Of a DNA stretch of 40,398 bases, positions 6,940 through 13,640 are shown in pieces. The notes beneath the pieces were generated by a model. The model was not told the origin of the DNA and ran no database searches. It saw nothing but the letters and a program-made list of their open reading frames with translations. Location of the stretch: positions 1 to 40,398 of the IMG/VR virus record IMGVR_UViG_3300021168_000054; one strand, 5' to 3'. The stretch's first letter is position 1; each line of letters opens with the position of its first letter. Made by a program: the position numbers and the translations under genes. The DNA is from a virus.

Positions 6940-7269
6940 ATGACGGATTCTATTCAGATTTTGAACATCGAACGAGTTGAGAAAAACAATTTGCTGGCGA
7001 CATGCGATGTTTTGATTACACCATGGCGAATGACATTGCACTCAGTAACGATTTTCCAAAAGGGAACCCAACGCTGGATTGGGATGCCTTCCAGGAAGTG
7101 GGAAAAAGATGGCGAAGAGAAATACCAAGAGCTAGTGAGCTTCACAGACGAAGGCATGAAAAAACGCTTTCGGGCACAGATCATGGCCGCTGTTGACAAG
7201 TTTTTACTGGGAAATCCGAACATGGAACCCGAGCCGGCCGTTAGGGATGATGAAGAAATACCGTTTTAA
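6940..7269 (+). CDS. SpoVG-like protein with SSB-type acidic C-terminal tip
   Basis: The 109-aa product follows AAAAGGAGATTT. Residues about 7-90 match the layout of SpoVG-family nucleic-acid-binding proteins: an early strand (NIERVEKNNLLATCDVLI), a central strand (MTLHSVTIFQKG), the motif IGMPSRKWEKDGEEKY, which resembles the SpoVG MPS-x-K-x-x-x-GE segment, then a C-terminal helix. After a Pro/Glu linker it ends in DDEEIPF. This is the classic SSB tip (DDDIPF) that docks repair and replication proteins. Placed right after initiator and loader, it is best read as the phage single-strand-binding protein on a non-OB fold. Fold assignment is by eye. Confidence 0.6.
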   Translation: MTDSIQILNIERVEKNNLLATCDVLITPWRMTLHSVTIFQKGTQRWIGMPSRKWEKDGEEKYQELVSFTDEGMKKRFRAQIMAAVDKFLLGNPNMEPEPAVRDDEEIPF

Positions 7270-7392
7270 TTCCCTTTTAACGGTGTTTGGGGGTGGGGGT
7301 GCTACGTTGATATGGCTCCGACCCCTTTAATCGATTCTAGGCCCATTACAAGAAGAATTTGAGGCATTTAAAAACTAAACGGAAACTGAAAA

Positions 7393-7677
7393 GTGGAAAC
7401 GAACGAAAAAAAAGAAGATTACGAAGATTTAGAATATCGTCTTAAGTTTCTTCATAAAGTTCTTGCGCCCGATGACATCTTCGAGTTCATGGATATATTA
7501 TTACAGATGAATTTTTGCTTGTCCAATGTTCTCAATGAATTCAGCAATCTTGATACCGTTTTCGCAGTCTATCCCGAAGCTTATAAGACAGTAAAAAACT
7601 TAGTCGAGTTCCGTTTAAGAATGCGTCACAAAGATACCCGAATGATCCAATTAGAAAAGTTTAACTTGTACAATTAA
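7393..7677 (+). CDS. Helical protein of unknown function in replication operon
   Basis: The product is 94 aa from a GTG start with a GGAAAC sequence upstream. It is acidic at the N-terminus and otherwise helical (YRLKFLHKVLAPDDIFEFMDILL). No motif recognised. It sits between the SSB-like gene and the RusA gene, after a 123-base gap that holds a G-rich stretch (GGGGGTGGGGGT) and no other gene. Confidence 0.5.
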   Translation: METNEKKEDYEDLEYRLKFLHKVLAPDDIFEFMDILLQMNFCLSNVLNEFSNLDTVFAVYPEAYKTVKNLVEFRLRMRHKDTRMIQLEKFNLYN

Positions 7678-7701
7678 AGTAATTTATATACATCACATGG
7701 A

Positions 7702-8355
7702 ATGAAGATAGTAATTCCAGGTGACCCCAAGCAACAGCCTCGCGCAAGAGCTTTCAATCGTGGAGGGTTCATACGATTATATGATCCAGCAAAGCAAGAA
7801 AAAGACTACATCAAAGCCTATTTACAAGATTTTTTATCTAAAAGATGTCCGAATTATCAATTTCCCCGCAACCCAAAGATCAGCTTCTATTTCTACTGCT
7901 CAATCCCTAAAGGAATGGCTAAAAAGCAGAGATCATATGCAGATATCGGATTATTGCGTAAACGCACAAAGCCTGATGCGGACAATTACATTAAATTGTA
8001 TCTGGATTGCATGAATGAAATTCTCTTTGAAGATGATGCTCAAGTATCATTAGGCAATGTCGATAAATTCTACCATAAAGAGCCCAAGACAGTCATCTAT
8101 ATCGACGAAGCCGACGAGATTCTTAATATACCCCAACATGAGTGGGTGCATTCACTAGAATCTTGTGAATGGATACGTGAGAAAACGGCTTCCCTTCGCG
8201 GTTATATATGCCGTCCATTTGAAGGCGTTGAGCAATTGCCCGTCGAGTCACTCCCTCTGAAGCCCATTGTTGCATGCGCTCCAAAATCTGTTGCTCAGCT
8301 TCATTTTTGGCCAAACGATGGGAAGTCTTCAACTGCGGGCCTTTCGGCGTTATAA
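7702..8355 (+). CDS. rusA: RusA-type Holliday junction resolvase with unusual C-terminal extension
   Basis: RusA cuts four-way junctions formed during replication and recombination. Residues 1-137 contain the family landmarks: IPGDPKQQPRAR near the N-terminus, KRTKPDADNYIKLYLDCMNE with two of the three catalytic aspartates, and FEDDAQV with the third. RusA proteins usually end near residue 120-140. Here the frame stays open to 217 residues because it reads antisense through 233 bases of the convergent serine recombinase gene. The last 75 residues have no family resemblance and look like accidental readthrough or a junction created by rearrangement. Confidence 0.8.
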   Translation: MKIVIPGDPKQQPRARAFNRGGFIRLYDPAKQEKDYIKAYLQDFLSKRCPNYQFPRNPKISFYFYCSIPKGMAKKQRSYADIGLLRKRTKPDADNYIKLYLDCMNEILFEDDAQVSLGNVDKFYHKEPKTVIYIDEADEILNIPQHEWVHSLESCEWIREKTASLRGYICRPFEGVEQLPVESLPLKPIVACAPKSVAQLHFWPNDGKSSTAGLSAL

Positions 8356-8848
8356 TCGTTCGTGTAACAGCTTCGCCAAGACAATACCCATAAGGAACGC
8401 GACCAGTGCGGAAACCATTAGATTTAATCTCCCTAAGTTTGTTTCTAGTCCGGCGTCCAATTAAGTACAATTCAAACTTAGCGAATCCGTCAATCATGGT
8501 TTTCATCAATTCAACAGTTGCCGGCTCCATACCATCGAAGTTCATTGATACGCAAGCCAATGTTGCTTTACGCTTTTGAATCTCTTTTTCTGTCAATACA
8601 TTCACCACAGGATCTCTTCCCAATCTGTCGCGTGAGTCAATCAAAAAGACATCGCCAGGTTGCAAAGCGTCGATAGCATTTAACATCTCGTCGCGCTCTT
8701 CAATGCGCAATGAACCGCGGACATTCATATCAGCAAATTCAATCCATTCTCCGCCCCCTTTTGAGGCGATATAATCCAAGCAATTCTTGCGTTGTGCAGC
8801 AACGTCTTGGTAAATGGTAGAGACGCGTAAATATATAATATATTTCAT
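8123..8848 (-). CDS. Serine recombinase (resolvase/invertase family)
   Basis: The 241-aa product starts MKYIIYLRVST, with the catalytic Ser at residue 10 and Arg8, and has the DRLGRD motif at residues 74-79. The long helix follows (MIDGFAKFELYLIGRRTRNKL). The C-terminal third (from GRVPYGY to GKPFSHVSIHKIL) resembles the start of the Recombinase domain of large serine recombinases, but the protein stops before any zinc-ribbon or coiled-coil domain. Such short enzymes act as dimer resolvases or invertases. With ParA in the same genome, multimer resolution is the likely role. ATG 8848 overlaps the previous stop (ATGA); GGAG lies nine bases upstream. Confidence 0.8.
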   Translation of the reverse strand: MKYIIYLRVSTIYQDVAAQRKNCLDYIASKGGGEWIEFADMNVRGSLRIEERDEMLNAIDALQPGDVFLIDSRDRLGRDPVVNVLTEKEIQKRKATLACVSMNFDGMEPATVELMKTMIDGFAKFELYLIGRRTRNKLREIKSNGFRTGRVPYGYCLGEAVTRTIITPKGPQLKTSHRLAKNEAEQQILERMQQWASEGVTRRAIAQRLQMDGIYNREGKPFSHVSIHKILVNAPTHVGVY

Positions 8849-9003
8849 TTGCATATGCTCCGTATATAAGATAAAGATATAATACATATGCTTGTCATCG
8901 GCATTAGGGTATAAGAGTCTTTTCCTGATAAAATCCACCAGCTGACTGCAAGAATAATTGCTCTCATGAAATCTAACCAAAAATCAAACCATACTGATTT
9001 CAT
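8845..9003 (-). CDS. 52-aa membrane protein B (tandem pair)
   Basis: The product begins MKSVWFDFWLDFMRAIILAV and has two hydrophobic segments (residues about 12-26 and 33-47), ending SYIRSICK. It has the same length and plan as the gene just upstream (9000-9158), which ends SFIRGLSK, so the two are probably tandem duplicates. It is coupled on both sides by ATGA overlaps. Two adjacent short membrane proteins of this size fit a holin/antiholin arrangement, but this is only inferred from size and topology. Confidence 0.55.
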   Translation of the reverse strand: MKSVWFDFWLDFMRAIILAVSWWILSGKDSYTLMPMTSICIISLSYIRSICK

Positions 9004-9158
9004 TTTGATAGCCCTCGAATAAATGACAAACAGGGTAAAGTTATGCAGAAAAAAGCTGAAAAGTCTACAAAACTTTGTCCAATAAAATGCGTAAGTCCCC
9101 AAGAAATACATGCAGCTAATAAAGAAAGAGTCCAGGTTAAATGTATACTTTCTTTCAT
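9000..9158 (-). CDS. 52-aa membrane protein A (tandem pair)
   Basis: This short ORF starts MKESIHLTWTLSLLAACISW and has two hydrophobic segments (residues about 8-22 and 32-46) with a basic C-terminus SFIRGLSK. It matches the next gene (8845-9003) in length, position of Trp residues and the C-terminal S-[FY]-I-R-x-x-x-K. ATG 9158 overlaps the upstream stop, and its own TGA overlaps the next ATG. Candidate holin-like or small regulatory membrane protein; no known family recognised. Confidence 0.55.
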   Translation of the reverse strand: MKESIHLTWTLSLLAACISWGLTHFIGQSFVDFSAFFCITLPCLSFIRGLSK

Positions 9159-9517
9159 TTCTTTTTACCCTTTTTGCGAATTACCGATTTGCTACCAGTT
9201 TCTACCGATTCATTAGCAATCTCTCCGGCAGCTTGTTTCAACATATTCTGCTTCCATTCATCCCAATCTTGGCCAGTACGTTGCACGGTCATGCGCAATA
9301 AGTCATCGCAGCATGTAAACAAACGCTGTATTTGATATCTCATCATCTTTGAAGCCTCTTCTTCATCAGTGTTAAAGATACCAATGGATTCCGCTTTATC
9401 TTGCAGTTTAGCCAAAGTTAATATAGATACACACAGCAAGCCCAAGTGAAATGAATAGCTTTCTAGTGAGTCTATTTTCTCTAGGTCTATATGCTGTAAT
9501 TGGTTATTTTTCGTCAT
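9155..9517 (-). CDS. Helical protein of unknown function, basic tail
   Basis: The 120-aa product from ATG 9517 (which overlaps the upstream stop; AAAAGG upstream) is mostly helical. It has an N-terminal acidic part, a Cys-containing middle (QRLFTCCDDLLRMTVQRTGQDWDEWKQ) and a lysine-rich end (RKKGKKK). No recognised domain. The basic tail could bind nucleic acid. It is part of the leftward small-gene operon. Confidence 0.55.
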   Translation of the reverse strand: MTKNNQLQHIDLEKIDSLESYSFHLGLLCVSILTLAKLQDKAESIGIFNTDEEEASKMMRYQIQRLFTCCDDLLRMTVQRTGQDWDEWKQNMLKQAAGEIANESVETGSKSVIRKKGKKK

Positions 9518-9726
9518 TTGCAATGCCTTTTATGTTTGTTTTCATCCCAATGATTTTCAATCTGATTGTTAATCTGTTCTGATTGAGTTTCTATATTCTC
9601 CAATTTTTCGCCAAGTGATTCCAACGCTTCAATGATTTCTTCACTAGCTTTTGAGATAGCGCTTTGGATCCAACCAATAGCTAGAAGCGCCCCTCCACCA
9701 ATCCATAACCATTGTAAATTACTCAT
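9514..9726 (-). CDS. Small membrane-anchored coiled-coil protein
   Basis: The 70-aa product starts with a single transmembrane segment (residues about 5-22, LQWLWIGGGALLAIGWI). A heptad-rich helix follows (residues about 26-58, with Leu/Ile at regular spacing: EALESLGEKLENIETQSEQI), then a basic tail. The layout is shared with the proteins at 9955, 18445 and 36739. Such architecture is found in holin-associated and XhlA-like phage proteins, but the role is unknown. Confidence 0.6.
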   Translation of the reverse strand: MSNLQWLWIGGGALLAIGWIQSAISKASEEIIEALESLGEKLENIETQSEQINNQIENHWDENKHKRHCK

Positions 9727-9955
9727 CTTTTTCTACTCCCTCGATGTTCAATTGGATACATTCCCCGTTTAAACAAACGCTTTCGATCTTAGCCAATAAG
9801 CCCGTGTCGGGATTGAAAGCCATTAGGTTATCATGAACACAACGAAGTTCTTCGATAACACTTAACATCTCATCAAAGTCCAGAGTAGCAATGATTCTGT
9901 AAAGTTCAATGAGAGTATCTTTTCTATATTTCTTCAGCAATTCTAACGAATCCAT
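9719..9955 (-). CDS. Acidic helical protein of unknown function
   Basis: The 78-aa product begins MDSLELLKKYRKDTLIEL and is acidic and mostly helical, with one Cys pair (VCLNGEC). The ATG shares a base with the previous TAA (TAATG), so the genes are coupled. No family recognised. Confidence 0.55.
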   Translation of the reverse strand: MDSLELLKKYRKDTLIELYRIIATLDFDEMLSVIEELRCVHDNLMAFNPDTGLLAKIESVCLNGECIQLNIEGVEKDE

Positions 9956-10218
9956 TATTTTACAATCCTTGTCGAGTTTCTTTCTTCGATAGAGACAAGC
10001 CTTCCGTGGAAGTCTCTCATAGCTAAATGAAACTCTTTCATCTCATTCTGTATGCTTTCAAGAATCCTTTGAGTTTCTTTACCGTTTTCGCGCATCTCTA
10101 GGCGTATATTCTGCGACGCTAGATCCGCACGATTAGTTGCCCAAGTAAACAAGCCAAACATTGTGCCGATGTTAGCCAGCACAATAGCAGCTATCGTTAT
10201 CACTGATGTTATATCCAT
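9955..10218 (-). CDS. Membrane-anchored coiled-coil protein with FHGRL motif
   Basis: The start at ATG 10218 follows AAAGGA; the 87-aa product has an N-terminal transmembrane segment (MDITSVITIAAIVLANIGTM...). A helical region follows, ending with MKEFHLAMRDFHGRLVSIEER. The same C-terminal motif, as MKDFHGAMKDFHGRLCAIEER, is in the plus-strand gene at 18445, also after a transmembrane segment. The two are clear paralogues on opposite strands, 8 kb apart. The F-H-G-x-x-M-[KR]-D-F-H-G repeat is itself an internal duplication. Function unknown; holin-like or membrane-sensing roles are possible. Confidence 0.65.
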   Translation of the reverse strand: MDITSVITIAAIVLANIGTMFGLFTWATNRADLASQNIRLEMRENGKETQRILESIQNEMKEFHLAMRDFHGRLVSIEERNSTRIVK

Positions 10219-10223
10219 ATTTT

Positions 10224-10472
10224 CTAATCCTTTATGTTTAAAGTTTGTAAAGCCATATCCAAGCAATCAGCCATTTTGTCAGCTGTAAGCCTTTTATTCA
10301 ATAGAGGGTGATGTTCTCCCCCCTGATCGTTAACCATCTCAACGACGATATATCCACCATAGCATTGAATGTAGTCTAAATTCCAATTCCCTTTTTTTGT
10401 GCCAATAGTCTTACCCAATTTCTCGCACAAGAAACCCAATTTCTTTTCTAAGATCTTACGTGACATTCTCAT
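10224..10472 (-). CDS. Unknown protein
   Basis: The 82-aa product starts MRMSRKILEKKLGFL and is alpha/beta with the central segment YGGYIVVEMVNDQGGEHHPL. It resembles small host-directed phage proteins of early operons but no family was recognised. ATG 10472 overlaps the upstream stop (ATGA). Confidence 0.55.
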   Translation of the reverse strand: MRMSRKILEKKLGFLCEKLGKTIGTKKGNWNLDYIQCYGGYIVVEMVNDQGGEHHPLLNKRLTADKMADCLDMALQTLNIKD

Positions 10473-10645
10473 TTTTTTTCTTCCTCTATTAAATGCGCTT
10501 TGTAAGCCAATAAAGCACTAAGTGCGCGGTGTGTTTTATCATGAATATCGTCAATTTTAGGTGAGCAAGCTCTCAATAAGAGTAAGTCATCAATAGCGCA
10601 TTGGATATAGCATAATTTTGTTTCATGGATTTCTTGCGCAAACAT
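10469..10645 (-). CDS. 58-aa helical protein
   Basis: The start at ATG 10645 (AGGAAG nine bases upstream) is preferred over an in-frame start at 10768, which would overlap another gene. The product is a helical hairpin: CYIQCAIDDLLLLRACSPKI followed by HRALSALLAYKAHLIEEEKK. Function unknown. Confidence 0.5.
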   Translation of the reverse strand: MFAQEIHETKLCYIQCAIDDLLLLRACSPKIDDIHDKTHRALSALLAYKAHLIEEEKK

Positions 10646-10646
10646 C

Positions 10647-10820
10647 TTATTTTTCTTCCTTACGTTTAATTTCTTCAATGTAGCTAACTTCGTACATATC
10701 TTCCTCATGAGATAAGACGTTTTCTTCAAACATTCTGTTTTTTGCTTCCTGTTTACTGTTAGCTTCAACTATCTCTACAATGTAAGAAGTTCTTTTCAAT
10801 TCCACTTCATAGGTTTTCAT
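10647..10820 (-). CDS. 57-aa MKTY-family protein B
   Basis: This short ORF begins MKTYEVELKRTSYIVEIVEA and ends YEVSYIEEIKRKEEK. It resembles the upstream neighbour (10807-10989): both start MKTY, share T-x-Y and SK-x-[EA]-A spacing and end in an I-E-E-I segment. The two are probably tandem duplicates of a small beta-beta-alpha-beta protein. Function unknown. Confidence 0.5.
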   Translation of the reverse strand: MKTYEVELKRTSYIVEIVEANSKQEAKNRMFEENVLSHEEDMYEVSYIEEIKRKEEK

Positions 10821-10989
10821 TTTCTATTTCCTCAATTTCTAGTTCATCATCATCATAGACAACATAATCTACTTTCGTAAATAGCGATGGATCGCCGTTT
10901 AGTGTATGGATAGCGTCTTTTTTGCTAGGGGATTCAATAATCGCTTCATAGTAAACCGTTTCTCTATACCAAGCTTTGTAAGTTTTCAT
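10807..10989 (-). CDS. 60-aa MKTY-family protein A
   Basis: The product starts MKTYKAWYRETVYYEAIIES, then a helix (SKKDAIHTL), then an acidic beta strand and tail (DYVVYDDDELEIEEIE). It is paralogous to the gene at 10647-10820. Its ATG overlaps the upstream TGA. The compact acidic fold suggests a small host-interaction protein, which is a guess. Confidence 0.5.
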   Translation of the reverse strand: MKTYKAWYRETVYYEAIIESPSKKDAIHTLNGDPSLFTKVDYVVYDDDELEIEEIENENL

Positions 10990-11159
10990 TTTTTCATCTC
11001 ATCATATATTTCGTTAAAAATAGGCGTAAATTCCGCTTTACAGTTCATGTATTGGTGAAATTGTAAAGTTGTTCCCCAACATGCAACAAAGCGTTCTATT
11101 TCTTGTTGATGTTTCACCAATGCTTTTACATCTCTATCAAACAATTCGCTTGCGTTCAT
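10986..11159 (-). CDS. 57-aa helical protein
   Basis: The short ORF starts MNASELFDRDVKALVKHQQE and is coupled by ATGA overlaps to both neighbours. It is predicted helical with two Cys and one Trp. No family recognised. Confidence 0.5.
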   Translation of the reverse strand: MNASELFDRDVKALVKHQQEIERFVACWGTTLQFHQYMNCKAEFTPIFNEIYDEMKK

Positions 11160-11386
11160 TCTGTCACCTCATCGTATACAGTTGCCGTTAGTCCGTTCAA
11201 AATCACTTGTTTCTTGACATACATAGAAATAATCGCTTTATCAACGCCATTTGCATTAATATTGGCTGCCCAAGCTTGGGCACGCTGTTGATTATACCAA
11301 CGTCGATCAACAAAGAATGAACCCTCTTTAAAGATTCGATAACGGCCAACCGGATAACCGTTAATAGTTGCTCTATAGTGTTTCAT
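11156..11386 (-). CDS. Unknown small protein
   Basis: The 76-aa product begins MKHYRATINGYPVGRYRIFK. It combines short beta strands (YRIFKEGSFFVDRRWY) with a helix (QQRAQAWAANINANG) and a further strand. No family recognised. It overlaps the next gene by four bases. Confidence 0.55.
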   Translation of the reverse strand: MKHYRATINGYPVGRYRIFKEGSFFVDRRWYNQQRAQAWAANINANGVDKAIISMYVKKQVILNGLTATVYDEVTE

Positions 11387-11445
11387 GTATTCCCTTTTGG
11401 TTTAAAACTCATCTCTCTCCATGAGATTCATAGAGAGAAGGAATA

Positions 11446-11640
11446 TTAAACTTCTTTGATTTTCACTTTTGCAGTTGGTAAAGCAATTGAGATATTTCTA
11501 TAGGCTTGTTGAGCGTCTTTCAAAGAATATCTGTATGGCAAGTTAAATCGTCCATGAGGTTTATATTCTGTCCACCCTTTCAATTTAACCATTACTCTGT
11601 AGTCTTTTTCCATTCTTTCCACCCTTGGGTTAATGTTCAT
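11446..11640 (-). CDS. First gene of leftward operon, unknown
   Basis: The 64-aa product (MNINPRVERMEKDYRVMVKL...) is basic with beta strands and one helix (SLKDAQQAYRNISIAL). A shorter start at residue 10 is possible. As the promoter-proximal gene, facing the AT-rich region 11641-11824, it could be an early host-takeover or regulatory protein; there is no HTH to support a repressor role. Confidence 0.5.
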   Translation of the reverse strand: MNINPRVERMEKDYRVMVKLKGWTEYKPHGRFNLPYRYSLKDAQQAYRNISIALPTAKVKIKEV

Positions 11641-11824
11641 GAAAACATGTTAACCCACCCATACATTTATATGCAACATATATATATCGCATATGTATAT
11701 GTATCTCATATATGATATATAACTCATTGATAACAAACATCTGTTGACTTTAATTAAAATTAAATATATACACTCGTTATAATCAGCCTTGAGCCGAAAG
11801 CGTCACGCAGTGACATATACATAA
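11641..11824. promoter_or_regulatory. AT-rich divergent promoter region
   Basis: On the plus strand TTGACT (11744-11749) and TATACA (11767-11772) are 17 bases apart, a near-consensus sigma-70 promoter for the gene at 11825. A second -10-like TTATAAT lies nearby (11777-11783). GTCAC-GCA-GTGAC (11802-11814) is a perfect operator-like palindrome just before the gene. The left part (11670-11720) is an alternating purine/pyrimidine tract with repeated CATATATATAT and CATATGTATATG, a motif that recurs in other gaps of this genome. Confidence 0.65.
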
Positions 11825-12259
11825 ATGGATAGCATGAAAGATAAACATAGCTTCAAAGGGCCCCCAAAAACAGAAAATGCACACAACGCAGGTGTAGCCC
11901 TAGACAAGGAAAAAGTCAAAGAGCAAATAATCAAATACAAAGGCAATCTCACCAAGGTTGCACAAGCCTTCAAATGCGCACGCACAACAATCCAACGAAT
12001 CGTACGCGTTAACCCCGATGTAAAAGAAATAGTTGACGAAGCCCGCGAAAGAACCATAGACGACGTTGAGGACGCTTTCATTCAAAAAGCACTCCGCGGT
12101 GATACAACCGCCAGCATATTCTTCTTAAAGACCCGAGCCCGCGAACGCGGTTATGATCAGGACTTCCGCGCAGATATGGAATCAGTCACCCGCGCAGCTT
12201 TAGACTTTGCACTCAACAAGTCTCGCAATCCCGCAGAACGCCATAAAGATACCGAATGA
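11825..12259 (+). CDS. terS: Probable small terminase subunit
   Basis: The 144-aa product has a helix-turn-helix near residues 38-60 (GNLTKVAQAFKCARTTIQRI). A helical region ends in DDVEDAFIQKALRGDTTASIFFLKTRARERGY, which is the typical ending of phBC6A51-like and related small terminase subunits (A-L-x-G-D-x-T-A-x-x-F-x-L-K-x-x-x-x-x-x-G-Y). Small terminases recognise packaging sites and load the large subunit. It lies 9.4 kb from the large terminase gene, which is unusual; the alternative is an unrelated DNA-binding regulator. No clear ribosome site; ATG 11825 and 11837 are both possible. Confidence 0.6.
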   Translation: MDSMKDKHSFKGPPKTENAHNAGVALDKEKVKEQIIKYKGNLTKVAQAFKCARTTIQRIVRVNPDVKEIVDEARERTIDDVEDAFIQKALRGDTTASIFFLKTRARERGYDQDFRADMESVTRAALDFALNKSRNPAERHKDTE

Positions 12260-12450
12260 CAACATCAATTCCCGAATTGATCCATACATTCAACCAATTA
12301 CAACAATGCTTATGCGATGACTGCCAAGCCGATTCCCAAGCACTCTACAGCGAAATAGATAGACGCATCGCCCAAGGCGATAAATCCATCCATAAAACAC
12401 TCACAACAACTTTCACGCCCAACGGCATACAGCTAAGTACGTCGTGTTAA
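12256..12450 (+). CDS. Unknown small protein following small terminase
   Basis: The 64-aa product (MTTSIPELIHTFNQLQQCLC...) is helical with a Cys cluster C-x-C-x-x-C (residues about 18-23) and ends in TSC. The ATG overlaps the upstream TGA by the ATGA arrangement. Function unknown. Confidence 0.5.
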   Translation: MTTSIPELIHTFNQLQQCLCDDCQADSQALYSEIDRRIAQGDKSIHKTLTTTFTPNGIQLSTSC

Positions 12451-12925
12451 TAGCCAGTATCCCAATATCTACCATAACATCAACACGACTACAAAAGTAT
12501 ACTATTGCTTAAGAATGGTAAGGAATGAAGGGGGACAAATGAAAAGAAAATCTTTCTCTTGTTGTTGGTATCAACAGCCCTCCCAAGTAAACATTTTACT
12601 ATAGTGATTAAACTTAAGTCTTAACACTATGTTAACGTAACGCCCGTTTGTTTCTCTATGAATAGACCACGTTAACAGTAGCACGGTAGGGTAAAACAGC
12701 CCTCTAATGCACACAACATACGCATAAACATTTAAATGGCTATCAACTAAAGTATTAAATTGATAGGTGGGGGTACATCGCTATGGTGGTACTGGTTATT
12801 CTATATATATAGGCTATAGACCCCTCCCTCACATCTACCCAAAATTTGGTCTCCATATTTTTTGGTATATGATTTTGTGGTTTTTGTTATTCTGTAAAAA
12901 TATTACCAATAAATTTTGGAGATGT
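12451..12925 (+). other. 475-bp stretch without a convincing gene
   Basis: No long gene is supported. A 21-codon ORF (12539-12604, starting MKRKSFSCCW) follows GGGGGACAA and could be a leader peptide. GTTAAC occurs at 12630 and 12671. A near-palindrome ATAGTG...ACTTAAGT...CACTAT lies around 12601-12630. The downstream 12760-12900 part is T-rich with the AT-alternating tract CTATATATATAG. It may hold promoters or an untranslated RNA; nothing more can be claimed. Confidence 0.4.
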
Positions 12926-13102
12926 ATGAATTATGATGATATTCCTGAGTGTGACCGTTATCAGTATTTGGGGCATTGTGAATGGTGTGATGCATCAATT
13001 GAAGTGTTAACTCAAGAAGATGGTAAGCCAGAATATTACACGCAAGTTTATGTGCGATGTGTTTGTGGGGAATATTTGGAATTTAGACTGCCGGTGAATT
13101 GA
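12926..13102 (+). CDS. 58-aa zinc-ribbon protein
   Basis: ATG 12926 is chosen because GGAG lies five bases upstream; a longer upstream extension is hydrophobic and unlike the rest. The product starts MNYDDIPECDRYQYLGHCEW and contains C-x-x-C and C-x-C pairs (CEWC ... CVCG), a compact zinc ribbon. Several tiny zinc ribbons occur in this genome (16220, 20633, 21442, 23161). Function unknown. Confidence 0.55.
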   Translation: MNYDDIPECDRYQYLGHCEWCDASIEVLTQEDGKPEYYTQVYVRCVCGEYLEFRLPVN

Positions 13103-13167
13103 AAAACATTGCTGGTTAAATTATGGATGTATATGATTTACATATGTAAAATATATATGGGTAGTAT

Positions 13168-13404
13168 ATGACATGGATACATGTTGATGTTGGGCAGCCC
13201 ATGGATGAGCGAGTTGTGTTGGTGTATGGGTATTATCGTGGCAGACCATTTCGATCACTGGGGATATATGATGCGAATATCAATTGGTGGAATGTTTTGG
13301 TTGAATCGTTGGATTTCATATTGATTGAGATGGAACATCCTGCGAAAGATGAAAAAGTAAAAGTGATGTATTGGCAACCATTTCCATGCCCTCCAAGGGA
13401 GTAA
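13168..13404 (+). CDS. DUF551-like protein
   Basis: The 78-aa product begins MTWIHVDVGQPMDERVVLVY and ends VKVMYWQPFPCPPRE. A Trp near the start, a VLVY strand after a Pro/Asp turn, and a final W-x-P-x-P-x-P-P segment are the pattern of DUF551 proteins, which are common in phage accessory regions. Function is not known. The gene follows an AT-rich motif CATATGTAAAATATATATGG at 13141-13160. Confidence 0.6.
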   Translation: MTWIHVDVGQPMDERVVLVYGYYRGRPFRSLGIYDANINWWNVLVESLDFILIEMEHPAKDEKVKVMYWQPFPCPPRE

Positions 13405-13406
13405 AT

Positions 13407-13571
13407 ATGGCAAGTTCCAGTAAAGAAGAGAGTGATTATATTCGTGCGAAGTTATGCGATATGATCTTTAAGTTAGCTGACGAGATACGTGTGCTTGAAG
13501 AGCGGCGTGATTTCTTGCAGAAGTTATTATCCTGTGAGGGCCAATATGCCCAAGAGAAACAGTGGATATGA
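13407..13571 (+). CDS. Small coiled-coil protein
   Basis: The 54-aa product from ATG 13407 (AGGGAG upstream; an earlier in-frame start would overlap the DUF551-like gene) is one long charged helix, e.g. KLADEIRVLEERRDFLQKLL. Probably a dimeric coiled coil. Function unknown. Confidence 0.5.
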   Translation: MASSSKEESDYIRAKLCDMIFKLADEIRVLEERRDFLQKLLSCEGQYAQEKQWI

Positions 13572-13640
13572 TATTTCTGTTGTGTTAAGAAATATTTCTG
13601 GTGTATTTTATGATGCATATGAAATATATGGGATGAATAT

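Noticed and set aside
7270-7392. G-rich stretch between SSB-like and helical genes as a terminator
   Set aside because: GGGGT and ACCCC can pair over a long loop, but no T-run follows at the right distance and the operon appears to continue.
8849-8980. 44-residue N-terminal extension of the serine recombinase
   Set aside because: The catalytic domain begins at MKYIIYLRVST with Ser at the normal position 10; the extension lies inside the overlapping 52-aa membrane gene.
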